Source: Brenneria salicis ATCC 15712 = DSM 30166
GTDB taxonomy: Bacteria; Pseudomonadota; Gammaproteobacteria; Enterobacterales; Enterobacteriaceae
Reading direction: 5' to 3'
Assembly: GCF_003315515.1 (NCBI RefSeq)
Contig: NZ_QNRY01000001.1
Coordinates: 124,001 to 188,000, forward strand
Length of the DNA: 64,000 nucleotides
The notes below the pieces were generated by a model that worked only from the letters and a program-made list of their open reading frames with translations, made no database searches and was not told the DNA's origin. Of the stretch, positions 9,227-18,855 are shown piece by piece. Both the position numbers and the translations under genes were made by a program. Each line of letters opens with the position of its first letter. The stretch's first letter is position 1.

Positions 9227-10333
9227 ATGCGTACCCTCTTACTCATTTCCCTATTACTGCTCAGTCCGTTTTCACTGGCTAAAACCGTTACCGATATTCA
9301 GGGCCGACAGGTCGAGATCCCGGATAACCCTCAGCGTATTATTCTGGGTGAAAGCCGGATGTTGTACACATTGGCGCTGCTGGAACCGGGTGATCCGGCA
9401 AAAAATGTGGTGGGTTGGCCGGGTGATATGCCGCGTTACGATGCACAAAGCTGGACGCGCTACACAGAAAAATTTTCACGAATTGCCCGCATCCCACAAT
9501 TAGGTAACGGTAGTCTGCAAACCGTGAACGCGGAATCACTGCTACCGCTTAAACCCGATCTGGTGATTTTACCGCGTCTGGCAAAACACTCGGCTAACGA
9601 AGCGCAGTTGGAACAAACACTGGCACGCGCCGGGGTGCCGGTGATTTATGTCGATTTGCGCGTGGATTTGCTCAACAACACGCTGCCAAGTCTGCGCCTG
9701 CTGGGTGAAGTCCTGAATCAACAACCAAGAGCCGCCGCCTTCAGCGCCTTCTATCAGCAACATATGGCGGTGATTAAAGAGCGAATCGCCCAACATTACG
9801 GTAAAAAAACCACCGTGATGCTGCATCTGCATCTCGGCCGCCGCGATACCTGTTGCACCACGGCCGTCGGTGGAAATCTTGGCGATTTGCTGACGTTTGC
9901 CGGTGGTGAAAATATCGCCGCCGGCGCTATCAACAGCGTCTACGGCGAACTTAGCCCGGAACGCGTACTGGCGGCCAAACCCGATGTTTACATCGCCACC
10001 GGCATGGCGGGTCCCGACGGCAAGCGGTTCTCCAGCCTGATGCTGGGGCCAATGGTAACGAAAGCGCAAGCGCAAATCAGCTTCAGCAACCTGATCCGTC
10101 AGGAACCGATTCTTTCTCATCTTGAAGCGGTACAGACAGGCCGCGCCTGGAGCATGTGGCACAACTTCTACCTCAGCCCCTATCACGTGGTGATGGTGGA
10201 GATGTTTGCCAAAGCGTTATATCCCGACCTCTTTGCCGATCTTGATCCGCAACGCACCCTACAAGAACTTTACCAGCAATTTTTACCTATCGATTTTTCA
10301 GGGACTTATTGGAGCCAGCTTTCGCATGAATAA
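9227..10333 (+). CDS. Periplasmic Fe-siderophore/heme-type ABC substrate-binding protein
   Basis: A 368-residue helical-backbone (FecB/BtuF/TroA-type) binding protein. It has a type I signal peptide (MRTLLLISLLLLSPFSLA), no lipobox, then the two-lobe pattern: VEIPDNPQRIILG, NAESLLPLKPDLVILP, and in the second lobe GGNLGDLLTFAGGENIAAG and SPERVLAAKPDVYIATG. The family delivers ferric chelates or heme to an inner-membrane permease, but no permease or ATPase gene is adjacent, so the partner must be encoded elsewhere. It overlaps the receptor gene by 8 bases and follows a Fur box. The ligand cannot be stated; Cys-Cys in RRDTCCTTAVGG is a noticeable feature. Confidence 0.85.
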   Translation: MRTLLLISLLLLSPFSLAKTVTDIQGRQVEIPDNPQRIILGESRMLYTLALLEPGDPAKNVVGWPGDMPRYDAQSWTRYTEKFSRIARIPQLGNGSLQTVNAESLLPLKPDLVILPRLAKHSANEAQLEQTLARAGVPVIYVDLRVDLLNNTLPSLRLLGEVLNQQPRAAAFSAFYQQHMAVIKERIAQHYGKKTTVMLHLHLGRRDTCCTTAVGGNLGDLLTFAGGENIAAGAINSVYGELSPERVLAAKPDVYIATGMAGPDGKRFSSLMLGPMVTKAQAQISFSNLIRQEPILSHLEAVQTGRAWSMWHNFYLSPYHVVMVEMFAKALYPDLFADLDPQRTLQELYQQFLPIDFSGTYWSQLSHE

Positions 10334-12437
10334 CAAGACATTCCGTAACGGGTGGCCGTTGCTCGTTCTGCTGCCGTTTGGCGCGCAGGCGGCCAGCGCC
10401 GCCAAAGACGATACCCTGTTGGTTACCGCCACCAGCGAAGCACCCGCAGATACCGATTACCAACCGCATATGACTACTACCGGAACCCGTAGCGAAAGCC
10501 GCCTGCTTGATGTGCCGCAAGCGGTGAATGTGGTGCAAGCACAGGTACTCAAAGACCGTGCGGTGCGCAATATTGACGAAGCCTTGTATAACGTCAGCGG
10601 GATCACCCAATCCAACACGCTCGGCGGCACCCAGGATGCGCTTATCAAACGCGGCTTTGGCGATAACCGTGATGGTTCACTGTTTCGGGACGGCGTTCGC
10701 TCGATTCAGGCACGTAATTTCACGCCCACCAGCGAACGCGTCGAGGTACTGAAAGGCCCGGCGTCGATGTTATACGGCATGGGTGAGCCCGGCGGGATCA
10801 TCAACATCATCAGCAAAAAACCCGAACTGCAACAGAAAACCCATATTGAAGGCTGGGGCAGCAGTTTTAACGGCGGCGGCGGTCAGTTGGATGTTACCGG
10901 GCCGCTGGGCGCGTCCGGGCTGGCTTACCGTATGGTGGTCGATCATAATGAAAACGACTACTGGCGTAACTTTGGCCGCAACCGCCAGACCACTATCGCG
11001 CCGTCGCTGATGTGGTACGGCGAAGACACCACCGTGCGGGTGGCATACGAACATATGGAATACCTGACGCCATTCGATCGCGGCACCGTTATCGACACCA
11101 ACACCGGTAAGCCGGTGAATACCCCGCGTGATCGCCGTTTCGACGAGCATTACAACGCCACCCGCGGCGATCAGGATAGCATCACCCTGCAAGTCGAACG
11201 CAATCTGACCGACCGCTGGAAAAGCAGCCTGACTTACGCCTATAACCGCAACCGTTACAGCGATAATCAGGCGCGGGCGATGAGTTATGATGCCGATACC
11301 GGCAATCTGTCTCGCAGAGCAGACTCCACCGGCTATGCCCATGCTCAGACGCAGGCCGTGCAGTTAACGCTGAACGGCGATGTGGATTGGGGGCGCATCA
11401 ATCACCAGTTGCTGTTCGGTTTTGTTTACGAAGCCGACCGCACATACCGCGGCGATATGCTGCAAGGATCCGCCTCTGACGTCTTTAATATTTACAACCC
11501 GGTCTACGGCAATCTTGCTGAATCCAGTTCGGTTATCGCCTCACAGAGCGATCAACGGGAAAATATCGACAGTACCGGCTTCTTTATGCAGGATGTGATC
11601 CGCCTGAACGACCGCTGGCAATTGTTGGGCGGTCTGCGCTACGACAGCTTCGATGTCATGGCCGGTAAAGGACGGCCGTTCGTTACTCGTACCGATAGCG
11701 CGTACAATCGCGTCGTGCCGCGCGCCGGAATTATTTACTGCCTGACGTCCTATTCTTCACTCTATGCCAGCTACAGCGAATCATTTAAGCCCAACTCGTC
11801 TATCGCGACGCAAATCGGCGCGCTGCCGCCTGAGATCGGCACATCCTACGAGATCGGCGCCAAGCTGGACTTGCCTAACCGTATTACCGGTAATCTGGCG
11901 CTGTTTGATATTGAAAAAAGTAACGTGATGGTCAGCGAAAGCATTGATGGCGAAACCGTTAGCCGCACCGCCGGGAAAGTTCGTTCACAGGGCGTTGAAC
12001 TGGATCTGGCCGGCAAACTGACCGACTCGCTCAGTTTGATAGGTTCCTACGCTTATACCGATGCCCGCGTGACCGCCGATCCCGACAATGACGGCAACAG
12101 AATGCCGAATGCCGCCCGCCATACCGCGTCTTTATTCCTGACACAGGATTTCGGCAATATTGGTCTGGCTGGCGGCGATAACCTGCGCGCCGGCGCCGGG
12201 GCGCGTTATGTAAGCCGTCGCGCGGGCGATGCGGCAAACAGCTTCTATCTGGATGACTATACGGTGGCTGACGCGTTCGTGGCCTATAGCCTGCCGCTTA
12301 ACGGCTATAAGGTAAAATGGCAGATCAACGTGAAAAACCTGTTTGATAAAACCTATTATCCGTCCAGCGGGAATAACCTGCGCGTCGCCATCGGTGAACC
12401 GCGTCAGGTGGTGCTGCGCGCCAGCGTGGATTTCTAA
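10326..12437 (+). CDS. TonB-dependent siderophore receptor
   Basis: A 703-residue outer-membrane receptor of the siderophore class. It has a signal peptide (about 1-25), a TonB-box-like DTLLVTAT near residue 30, a plug domain (PQAVNVVQAQVLKDR, VEVLKGPASMLYGMGEPGGIINIISKKP) and a 22-strand barrel ending NLFDKTYYPSSGNNLRVAIGEPRQVVLRASVDF with the C-terminal Phe. The ATG at 10326 is inside the end of the binding-protein gene, so the two are translationally coupled and share the Fur-controlled promoter. The plug type resembles ferrioxamine/coprogen receptors, but the substrate is not assignable. A terminator hairpin follows. Confidence 0.9.
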   Translation: MNNKTFRNGWPLLVLLPFGAQAASAAKDDTLLVTATSEAPADTDYQPHMTTTGTRSESRLLDVPQAVNVVQAQVLKDRAVRNIDEALYNVSGITQSNTLGGTQDALIKRGFGDNRDGSLFRDGVRSIQARNFTPTSERVEVLKGPASMLYGMGEPGGIINIISKKPELQQKTHIEGWGSSFNGGGGQLDVTGPLGASGLAYRMVVDHNENDYWRNFGRNRQTTIAPSLMWYGEDTTVRVAYEHMEYLTPFDRGTVIDTNTGKPVNTPRDRRFDEHYNATRGDQDSITLQVERNLTDRWKSSLTYAYNRNRYSDNQARAMSYDADTGNLSRRADSTGYAHAQTQAVQLTLNGDVDWGRINHQLLFGFVYEADRTYRGDMLQGSASDVFNIYNPVYGNLAESSSVIASQSDQRENIDSTGFFMQDVIRLNDRWQLLGGLRYDSFDVMAGKGRPFVTRTDSAYNRVVPRAGIIYCLTSYSSLYASYSESFKPNSSIATQIGALPPEIGTSYEIGAKLDLPNRITGNLALFDIEKSNVMVSESIDGETVSRTAGKVRSQGVELDLAGKLTDSLSLIGSYAYTDARVTADPDNDGNRMPNAARHTASLFLTQDFGNIGLAGGDNLRAGAGARYVSRRAGDAANSFYLDDYTVADAFVAYSLPLNGYKVKWQINVKNLFDKTYYPSSGNNLRVAIGEPRQVVLRASVDF

Positions 12438-12497
12438 TCGCCACGTACTGTTCGCCCCAACAGGTTCTGCGCTTATAACAGCAATGTGTAACAGCAA

Positions 12498-12532
12498 TGT
12501 GGCCGGCATCGTCGGCCACATCATTATTTTAT
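12498..12532. terminator. Hairpin between convergent receptor gene and ybbP
   Basis: TGTGGCCG (12498-12505) pairs with CGGCCACA (12513-12520) with a 7-base loop, followed by TCATTATTTTAT. The location between two convergent genes suggests it serves both. Confidence 0.6.
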
Positions 12533-14958
12533 CCCGCGAACTGCCGGAACAGCGCTTTGCCGCGCAGCAATCGCACCCCCAGCCAGCCACCGCACAGCGA
12601 CAACAGCAAGGCGGCGGACAACGGCAATGCCGCCCACATGATGAAGTTGGGTTCCCAGGCGAAGTTGAAGACCTGACGTTGCAGCGCCCACAACGCCGCT
12701 TCCGCGCCAATGGCGGCGGCGGTTCCCGCCACCAGTCCCAACACCGCAAACTCACACCAAAGGGTGGTGCGCAACAAACGCAGCCCCGCGCCCAACGTGC
12801 GGTAAACCATCAATTCCTGACGCCGCTGACGCATCCCCACCTGAATTTGCGCCAGCAACAGTAGCACGCCGCAGAACAGCACCAGTACCAACATGATTTC
12901 CAGCGCCCGGCTCACCTGCTGCAATACCTGACCGACCTGACGCAGAATGCTGCCGACATCCAGCACGCTCAATGTCGGGAACTGACGGTTAAGTTGCGTA
13001 ATCATCTTCTCGTCGCCTTCATAGCGGAAACTGGTCAGCCAGGACTGCGGCTGGTTATCCAACGCGCCAGGCGGAAAGATAAAGAAGAAATTCGGGCGCA
13101 GGCTTTCCCAATCCACCTGCCGGAAACTGGTCACTTTGGCGCTGAACGGCTGCGTATCGGCGGTAAAGGTCAGCGTATCGCCGATTTTAATGCCCATCTC
13201 TTTGGCTTCTTCCCCGTCCATCGACACTTCACCCGCTTTCGGCGCTTGCCCCTCAAGCAGCACATTGTGTTCAGGAAGACCGTCCAGCCAGGTCAGATTC
13301 AGTTCCCGGTTGACCGTGTCGCCGCCGGGATCATCCTCACGGATCACTTCCGTCGCCGTCTGCTGATTAATCTCGGTCAGACGCGCACGAATAATCGGGT
13401 AAAATTGCGCCGGTTTAACCTGATGCTGTTCAAGGAAGGTTTTTACCTGCGGCACCTGCTCCGCGGTCATATTCAACAGAAAGTAATTCGGGCTGCCCGG
13501 CGGCAACTGCTGTTGCCAGCGATCCAGTAAATCTCCCCGCATCACCAACAGCAAAGCCAGCAACATGAACGATAATGAAAAAGCCGCCAGTTGGCTGAGC
13601 GTCGACCAGGGTTGACGCAGCAGACGGCTAATCGCCAGCCGCATTGACAGCCGCTGAACCGTCAGGCGGCGCAGCAATAGCAATCCGCCCCAGCCAATCA
13701 CTCCCAGAAGTAGCGCCAGCACCGCCATGCCGCCCAACACGGCCCACAGAAGCGGACTGCCGCCGGACAGTATGGCAAGCAACCCCACCACGATCGCCAA
13801 TACCACCGGCAGGTAATAGCGCAACGGCCAGACGTTCGCCACCACATCCTGACGCAATACGCGCAGCGGTTGTGTCGCCAGCAACAGGCGATAGGGGCGC
13901 AATCCGACCAGCAGTGAAATCAACACCAGCGAACCCAGCGCCCATACCCACGGCCACCACCCCGCGGCGGGCAGCGCCACGGGCAACACCGGCGCCAGCA
14001 TTTTCATCAACAACGCTTCAAACCCCAGCCCGACCAGGCCGCCGCACAACGCCGCCAACCCCAGCACCGATAGCCATTGGCCGACGATCAGCCGCTGTAG
14101 CGCCGTTCTGTCGGCTCCCAGCGTTTTAAGCACCGCCACCAGATCATAACGACTACGGCAATAGTGGCTCATGGAAACCGCCACCGCCGCGATGGACAAC
14201 AACAACGTCAACAAAGCCGAAAGCAGTAGGAATTGCTGCGAACGCTTCAACGATTGACTCAGCGCGCCTTCGGAATCCTCCATGCCGTACCAGCGCTGAT
14301 CGGGCTTGAGCAACGGCTTGATAAAAGCGCTGAATTCACTGATTTGCTGCTCATTTCCGGTAAACATATAGCGCCAGGTAATACGCCCGCCGGGCTGGAT
14401 GGCGCCGGTTTTTTCCACATCGTCCAGACTCATCAGAATTCGCGGCGCCGTTTGAAACGGATTAAAGCCGGCGTCCGGCTCCTGAATCACTTCCCCGCTA
14501 ATCCGCAGAGACGTGTCACCCACATCCAGCATGTCACCGACCTTCAACCCCAGCAACGCCAGTAATCTTGGCGCCACCAGCACGGTGCCGGGCTCAACGC
14601 GCAAACCGGCTGGCCGCGTCTGCAACTCGCCGTATAACGGATAACGCTGGTCGGTCGCTTTTACCCGCGCCAGTTGCGGCGTATCGTCCGCGAACGTCAT
14701 GGTCATGAAAGAAATCTGCCGGCTAAGCGTCAATCCTTGCTGCTGCGCTTGCGCAAGCCACGCTTCCGCCACCGGACGCGCGGCCCTCAGCACCCGATCG
14801 CCCGCCAGAAAATCACGGCTCTGCTGGCTCAGCCCTTTTTCCATTCGATCGCTGATCGTCCCCAGCGCCAGCACGCACGCCACGGCCAGCGTTAACGCCA
14901 GCCAGACAATCAATAAAGAAGGAGAACGCCATTCGCGCCAAAACCACCGCCAGATCAT
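12529..14958 (-). CDS. ybbP: FtsX-like ABC transporter permease YbbP
   Basis: An 809-residue inner-membrane permease with one N-terminal transmembrane helix (LLIVWLALTLAVACVLAL), a periplasmic domain, two FtsX-type membrane domains (about 250-480 and 690-800) and charged tails. This is the MacB-superfamily type VII architecture, thought to act mechanically rather than as a simple importer. Its ATG overlaps the ybbA stop by 4 bases (14955-14958), so the two are coupled and form one transporter. The substrate of YbbAP is not established. Confidence 0.93.
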   Translation of the reverse strand: MIWRWFWREWRSPSLLIVWLALTLAVACVLALGTISDRMEKGLSQQSRDFLAGDRVLRAARPVAEAWLAQAQQQGLTLSRQISFMTMTFADDTPQLARVKATDQRYPLYGELQTRPAGLRVEPGTVLVAPRLLALLGLKVGDMLDVGDTSLRISGEVIQEPDAGFNPFQTAPRILMSLDDVEKTGAIQPGGRITWRYMFTGNEQQISEFSAFIKPLLKPDQRWYGMEDSEGALSQSLKRSQQFLLLSALLTLLLSIAAVAVSMSHYCRSRYDLVAVLKTLGADRTALQRLIVGQWLSVLGLAALCGGLVGLGFEALLMKMLAPVLPVALPAAGWWPWVWALGSLVLISLLVGLRPYRLLLATQPLRVLRQDVVANVWPLRYYLPVVLAIVVGLLAILSGGSPLLWAVLGGMAVLALLLGVIGWGGLLLLRRLTVQRLSMRLAISRLLRQPWSTLSQLAAFSLSFMLLALLLVMRGDLLDRWQQQLPPGSPNYFLLNMTAEQVPQVKTFLEQHQVKPAQFYPIIRARLTEINQQTATEVIREDDPGGDTVNRELNLTWLDGLPEHNVLLEGQAPKAGEVSMDGEEAKEMGIKIGDTLTFTADTQPFSAKVTSFRQVDWESLRPNFFFIFPPGALDNQPQSWLTSFRYEGDEKMITQLNRQFPTLSVLDVGSILRQVGQVLQQVSRALEIMLVLVLFCGVLLLLAQIQVGMRQRRQELMVYRTLGAGLRLLRTTLWCEFAVLGLVAGTAAAIGAEAALWALQRQVFNFAWEPNFIMWAALPLSAALLLSLCGGWLGVRLLRGKALFRQFAG

Positions 14959-15686
14959 GCATCCTCCCTCAGCTTGCCATCCACCAGCCGCAAGCGGCGC
15001 TCGCAGCGGGCGGCAAGTTGTTCATCGTGCGTGACCAGAATCAGCGTGGTGGCGTAATCCCGATTGAGAGAAAACAACAGATCGACAATCCGCTCGCCGG
15101 TTTTACGATCCAGATTGCCGGTCGGCTCATCGGCAAACAGCACTTTAGGACGACCGCTAAACGCCCGCGCCAACGCGACGCGTTGTTGTTCGCCGCCGGA
15201 AAGCTGGGCCGGCAGATGATGTAAGCGTTCACCCAGCCCTAATTGCTGCAACAGTTGCGCGGCTTGCCCTCGGCTGTGGCTATCGCTCTCGCCGCGCAAC
15301 AGCGCGGGAAGCTGGACATTTTCCAACGCATTCAACGTTGGCACCAGCATGAAAGACTGAAAGACAAACCCCACGTATCTGGCGCGCAGCGCGGCGCGCC
15401 CTTCCTCATCCAGTTTGCTCAGGGATTCTCCCATCAGGCTGACGTCGCCTTCACTGCCGTAATCCAGACCGGCCAGGATCCCCAGCAGCGTCGATTTCCC
15501 CGAACCGGATTCGCCGATCAACGCAATTGTCTGCGCGGGTTTGACAATGAGCTCAACTCCGGTAAGGATGGAAAGCCGATTCTCCCCTTGACCAACGTGC
15601 TTACTAAGATGATGAACTGCAAGAATGTTTTCCACGGGCCCGGTTTTGGTTGGCATAGCGCTCGCTGGACTGGTTTTCGCAAACAT
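14955..15686 (-). CDS. ybbA: ABC transporter ATP-binding protein YbbA
   Basis: The 243-residue ATPase partner of YbbP. It has Walker A GESGSGKST, Q-loop FVFQSFMLVPTLNALENV (a LolD/MacB-type feature), signature LSGGEQQRVALARAF, Walker B VLFADEPTGNLD and the H-loop THD. The ATG at complement 15684-15686 has the best ribosome binding site (AAGGAC). Internal starts at 15656 (ATG) or 15635 (GTG) give ends closer to E. coli. With any of these starts the 5' end overlaps that of the divergent tesA. Confidence 0.93.
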   Translation of the reverse strand: MFAKTSPASAMPTKTGPVENILAVHHLSKHVGQGENRLSILTGVELIVKPAQTIALIGESGSGKSTLLGILAGLDYGSEGDVSLMGESLSKLDEEGRAALRARYVGFVFQSFMLVPTLNALENVQLPALLRGESDSHSRGQAAQLLQQLGLGERLHHLPAQLSGGEQQRVALARAFSGRPKVLFADEPTGNLDRKTGERIVDLLFSLNRDYATTLILVTHDEQLAARCERRLRLVDGKLREDA

Positions 15687-16292
15687 GTATCCGTCCTTTT
15701 CCTTCTGGGATTATGCAGTGTCCGCGCTTTGGCGGCGGACACTTTATTAATTCTGGGCGATAGCCTCAGTGCGGGCTACCAGATGCCGGTGGCTGAGGCC
15801 TGGCCTGCCGTGTTAAACCAACAGTGGCAGACACAGCGCAAAAACGCCAATATCGTTAATGCCAGTATCAGCGGAGATACCGCCGCTCAAGGGCTGGCGC
15901 GTCTTCCGGCCTTGCTGAAACAACATCAGCCGCGCTGGGTTCTGATCGAACTCGGCGGCAATGATGGACTACGGGGTTTTCCCGCTCCAAATATCGAGCA
16001 GGATCTGACCAAAATCATCACGCTGGTCAGGCAGGCCAAGGCCAAACCCCTGCTGATGCAAATCCGTCTGCCGACCAACTACGGACGCCGCTATACTGAA
16101 TCGTTCAGCGCCATCTATCCACGGCTGGCGCGGCAGTTTGATCTTCCGCTGTTGCCTTTCTTTATGGAGCAGATCTATCAAAAAACCGAATGGATCATGG
16201 AAGACGGCATCCACCCAACCCGTGACGCCCAACCCTTTATCGCTGACTGGATGGCAAAACAGCTTGAACCATTAGTTAACCATGAGTCTTGA
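15609..16292 (+). CDS. tesA: TesA acyl-CoA thioesterase I / lysophospholipase L1
   Basis: TesA is a periplasmic SGNH hydrolase with thioesterase, esterase and lysophospholipase activity. The 227-residue product has a signal peptide with an unusually long n-region (MMNCKNVFHGPGFGWHSARW before the hydrophobic VSVLFLLGLC), then LILGDSLSAGY (block I Ser), GGNDGLRG (block III), and DGIHPTRDAQ (catalytic Asp/His). There is no later in-frame ATG or GTG before the signal core, so the start must lie at 15609 or 15612. The 5' end overlaps ybbA on the other strand by up to 78 bases. Confidence 0.93.
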   Translation: MMNCKNVFHGPGFGWHSARWTGFRKHVSVLFLLGLCSVRALAADTLLILGDSLSAGYQMPVAEAWPAVLNQQWQTQRKNANIVNASISGDTAAQGLARLPALLKQHQPRWVLIELGGNDGLRGFPAPNIEQDLTKIITLVRQAKAKPLLMQIRLPTNYGRRYTESFSAIYPRLARQFDLPLLPFFMEQIYQKTEWIMEDGIHPTRDAQPFIADWMAKQLEPLVNHES

Positions 16293-16321
16293 TAAATAGG
16301 GCTTTTGAATTAGGTAAAGTT

Positions 16322-17098
16322 ATGCAAAAAACGGTTTTGATTACCGGTTGCTCCAGCGGTATCGGCTTGATTGCCGCCCAGGATCTGCAACAACGCGGCT
16401 ACCGTGTGCTTGCCGCCTGCCGCCGTGCCGATGACGCGGCGCGAATGACCGCGCTGGGTCTTGAAGGGATTGAACTGGATCTGGATGACGCCGCCAGCGT
16501 TGAGAAAGCCGCCGCGGAGGTGATCCGGTTGACCGATAACCGGCTGTATGCCCTATTTAATAACGCCGGATACGGCGTATACGGGCCGCTGAACAGCCTC
16601 TCCCGCCGGCAGTTTGAACAACAGTTCGCCAGTAATCTGTTCGGCACGCATCAGTTGACGCAACGATTATTGCCCGCCATGCTGCCCCACGGCGAAGGCC
16701 GAATTATTCAGACCAGTTCGGTGCTGGGACTGGTCGCCACGCCGGGACGCGGCGCGTACGCCGCCAGCAAATTCGCGCTGGAAGCGTGGTCGGATACGCT
16801 GCGGATGGAACTGTATGGCAGCGGGTTGCACGTCAGCCTGATTGAGCCCGGCCCGATCAGCACGCGTTTTACCGATAATGTCGCTCAGGCGCAAACGGAT
16901 AATCCGGTCACCAACCCCGGCATCGCCCAACGATTTACGCTGCCGCCGGAAGCCATATTGCCTAAACTGCATCACGCGCTGGAAAGCCCGCGGCCAAAGC
17001 TGCGTTACCCGGTGACAGTGATTGCGCATTCGATGTCATGGCTGCGCCGTTTGCTGCCCGGGCGCTTACTGGATCATGTATTACGGCTCCGTTCCTGA
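16322..17098 (+). CDS. ybbO: SDR-family oxidoreductase YbbO
   Basis: A 258-residue short-chain dehydrogenase. It shows the Rossmann motif [15 protein letters not shown], the catalytic Ser in SSVLG and YxxxK in [11 protein letters not shown], and the C-terminal membrane-proximal tail shared with E. coli YbbO, an NADP-dependent aldehyde reductase. The ATG at 16322 has AGGTAA five bases upstream. An in-frame TTG at 16289 overlapping the tesA stop could add 11 residues, as in the E. coli annotation. It sits in the conserved tesA-ybbO-ybbN order. Confidence 0.92.
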   Translation: MQKTVLITGCSSGIGLIAAQDLQQRGYRVLAACRRADDAARMTALGLEGIELDLDDAASVEKAAAEVIRLTDNRLYALFNNAGYGVYGPLNSLSRRQFEQQFASNLFGTHQLTQRLLPAMLPHGEGRIIQTSSVLGLVATPGRGAYAASKFALEAWSDTLRMELYGSGLHVSLIEPGPISTRFTDNVAQAQTDNPVTNPGIAQRFTLPPEAILPKLHHALESPRPKLRYPVTVIAHSMSWLRRLLPGRLLDHVLRLRS

Positions 17099-17168
17099 CA
17101 TTTGGCTTGAAGTGGCGCATTCCGCCCCCACCTATGCCAAAACGGACGAGGATAAGAGAGAACGCATT

Positions 17169-18029
17169 ATGTTAGAACAACAAGCCAATATTATGGATGT
17201 CAACGAATCCAACCTGCATGAGGTGCTGGAACACTCCGCGACACTGCCCGTGCTGTTTTATTTCTGGTCTGAACGCAGCCAGCACTGTCTGCAACTGGAA
17301 CCGGTGCTGAACAAACTGGCGCAGGAATACGCCGGACAATTTATTCTGGCGAAAGTCGATTGCGATGCGGAACAGCGCGTCGCCGCCCAATTCGGCCTGC
17401 GCGCCATTCCAACCGTCTACCTGTTCAAAGACGGCCAGCCTTTGGATGGTTTTCAGGGGCCTCAACCGGAAGAAGCGGTTCGTGAACTGTTGCAGCGCGC
17501 GCTGCCGAAAGAAGAAGAGTTGAAAGTCGCCGAAGCGCAGCAGTTGATTCAGGAGGGCGATTTGCCGCAAGCCTTGCCGTTGCTCAGAGAAGCCTGGCAG
17601 TTAAGCCAGCAGCGCAGCGACATCGGCCTGATGCTGGCGGAAGTGCAGATTCAACTTAATCGCAGCGAAGACGCCGAAGCGGTGTTGGCGACGATCCCCT
17701 TGCAGGATCAGGACACCCGCTATCACAGCCTGGTCGCGCAGATTGAATTGCTCAGACAGGCCGCCGATACGCCGGAAATCCAACAACTACAGCAGCAGTT
17801 GGACGCTGATCCGCAAAACGCGGATCTGGCGGTGCAACTGGCGTTGCAACTGCATCAGGTGGAGCGAAACGAAGAGTCCCTTGAGTTGTTGATGGGCTTC
17901 CTGAAAAAAGATCTGGGCGCCGCCGAAGGCAACGCGCGCAAGACGCTGATGGATATTATGGCCGCATTAGGCACCGGCGACGCACTGGCCGCCCGCTATC
18001 GCCGCCAGCTTTACTCGCTGCTTTACTGA
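17169..18029 (+). CDS. cnoX: CnoX (YbbN) thioredoxin-like/TPR co-chaperone
   Basis: CnoX protects proteins from hypochlorous-acid damage and cooperates with DnaK and GroEL in E. coli. The 286-residue product has a thioredoxin domain (residues 1-115) in which the redox motif is SQHC ([11 protein letters not shown]), lacking the first cysteine as in the family, then [24 protein letters not shown] with the conserved Cys and cis-Pro, and a TPR half from about 120. The start at 17169 matches the E. coli N-terminus and has GAGAGAA upstream. It is the last gene of the tesA-ybbO-ybbN run. Confidence 0.95.
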   Translation: MLEQQANIMDVNESNLHEVLEHSATLPVLFYFWSERSQHCLQLEPVLNKLAQEYAGQFILAKVDCDAEQRVAAQFGLRAIPTVYLFKDGQPLDGFQGPQPEEAVRELLQRALPKEEELKVAEAQQLIQEGDLPQALPLLREAWQLSQQRSDIGLMLAEVQIQLNRSEDAEAVLATIPLQDQDTRYHSLVAQIELLRQAADTPEIQQLQQQLDADPQNADLAVQLALQLHQVERNEESLELLMGFLKKDLGAAEGNARKTLMDIMAALGTGDALAARYRRQLYSLLY

Positions 18030-18100
18030 TTTCAGCCCGACAGCAAGACGTAACGGCACGATATCCACCCGGATCGTCGTGTCGTTGTGATCTGAATACG

Positions 18101-18852
18101 TCACGCCGGATAAGGCGACAAGGTGGCGAAATAGCTCACCAGCAGCAGCACCAACATCACCTTAGCCAGCAACAACACGCTGTACAGGCTGAATGGCGGC
18201 GGCCACCCTAACAGCAGCCAGCCGCTGATCACGCCGGTGATGATATTCAACATCACCCAGACATGGCCGTACGGGAAAAACGCATCATGGTGGCAATGGC
18301 ATCCCTGCGCGTTGCCGGATGGCGTCCCGCAGCCATCAGGAAGAACGGCGGAGGCAGGCCGCCGGCCCATAGTGCCGACGAGATCAGGTGCAGCACATGA
18401 TTAATCCGCTGAATCATGCCCAACCCGCCTTCAAACGCCGCCGCGTGTCCGATGTACGCCATGCCGCACCACTGCGTCACGCAGACCAGCAAGATGATCC
18501 GATAGCGGGAAACGCCATGCGCGGCCAGCCCCAGACACGCCAGGAACGCCAGCACGATCTGCGCGCCCCATCCCCTGCCGACCGTCGTGCTCAGCACCGC
18601 CAGCCAGATAACGCTATCCGTCAGGCTGCGCCAGTCGCCGCTCATGATGACCAGTTGCAGCGACAGCATCGCGCTGGCGCACCCCAGCGTCATCCACAGA
18701 GTAATGCGCAATACCCGATCCAGCCGTTCAGCCAGATAATACCTGAAATCGCCCTGAGCCAGCCAGACGACATAAACCGCGCTGCCGGTGGTCAGCATCA
18801 AGGCGGAAAAATATCCCCAGCGCAGCGCCACATAGAGACTGTCCAGCGCCAC
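18101..18852 (-). pseudogene. copD (yebZ-like) copper membrane protein, frameshifted and internally deleted
   Basis: CopD/YebZ is an inner-membrane copper-resistance protein of about 290 residues encoded after copC/yobA. Here the first frame runs from GTG 18852 through the conserved RINHVLHLISSALWAGG to MMRFSR, then turns into TAMSG and stops near 18254. The other frame resumes with YGHVWVMLNIITGVISGW and LLLAKVMLVLLLV; adding one base near 18270 would restore the reading. The protein then jumps directly to VSYFATLSPYPA, which matches the family's extreme C-terminus. The roughly 45-residue block between (containing the usual NRY and KLE segments) is missing. It starts 3 bases after the yobA stop, so it was once coupled to it. 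Confidence 0.85.
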
Positions 18853-18855
18853 GAA

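Noticed and set aside
14985-15003. Third copy of the CCGCAAGCGG repeat near 14990
   Set aside because: It lies inside ybbA coding sequence and lacks the following A/T-rich hairpin, so it is a chance match.
17169-18029. YbbN thioredoxin site mutated
   Set aside because: SQHC instead of CxxC is the normal state of this chaperedoxin in enterobacteria.
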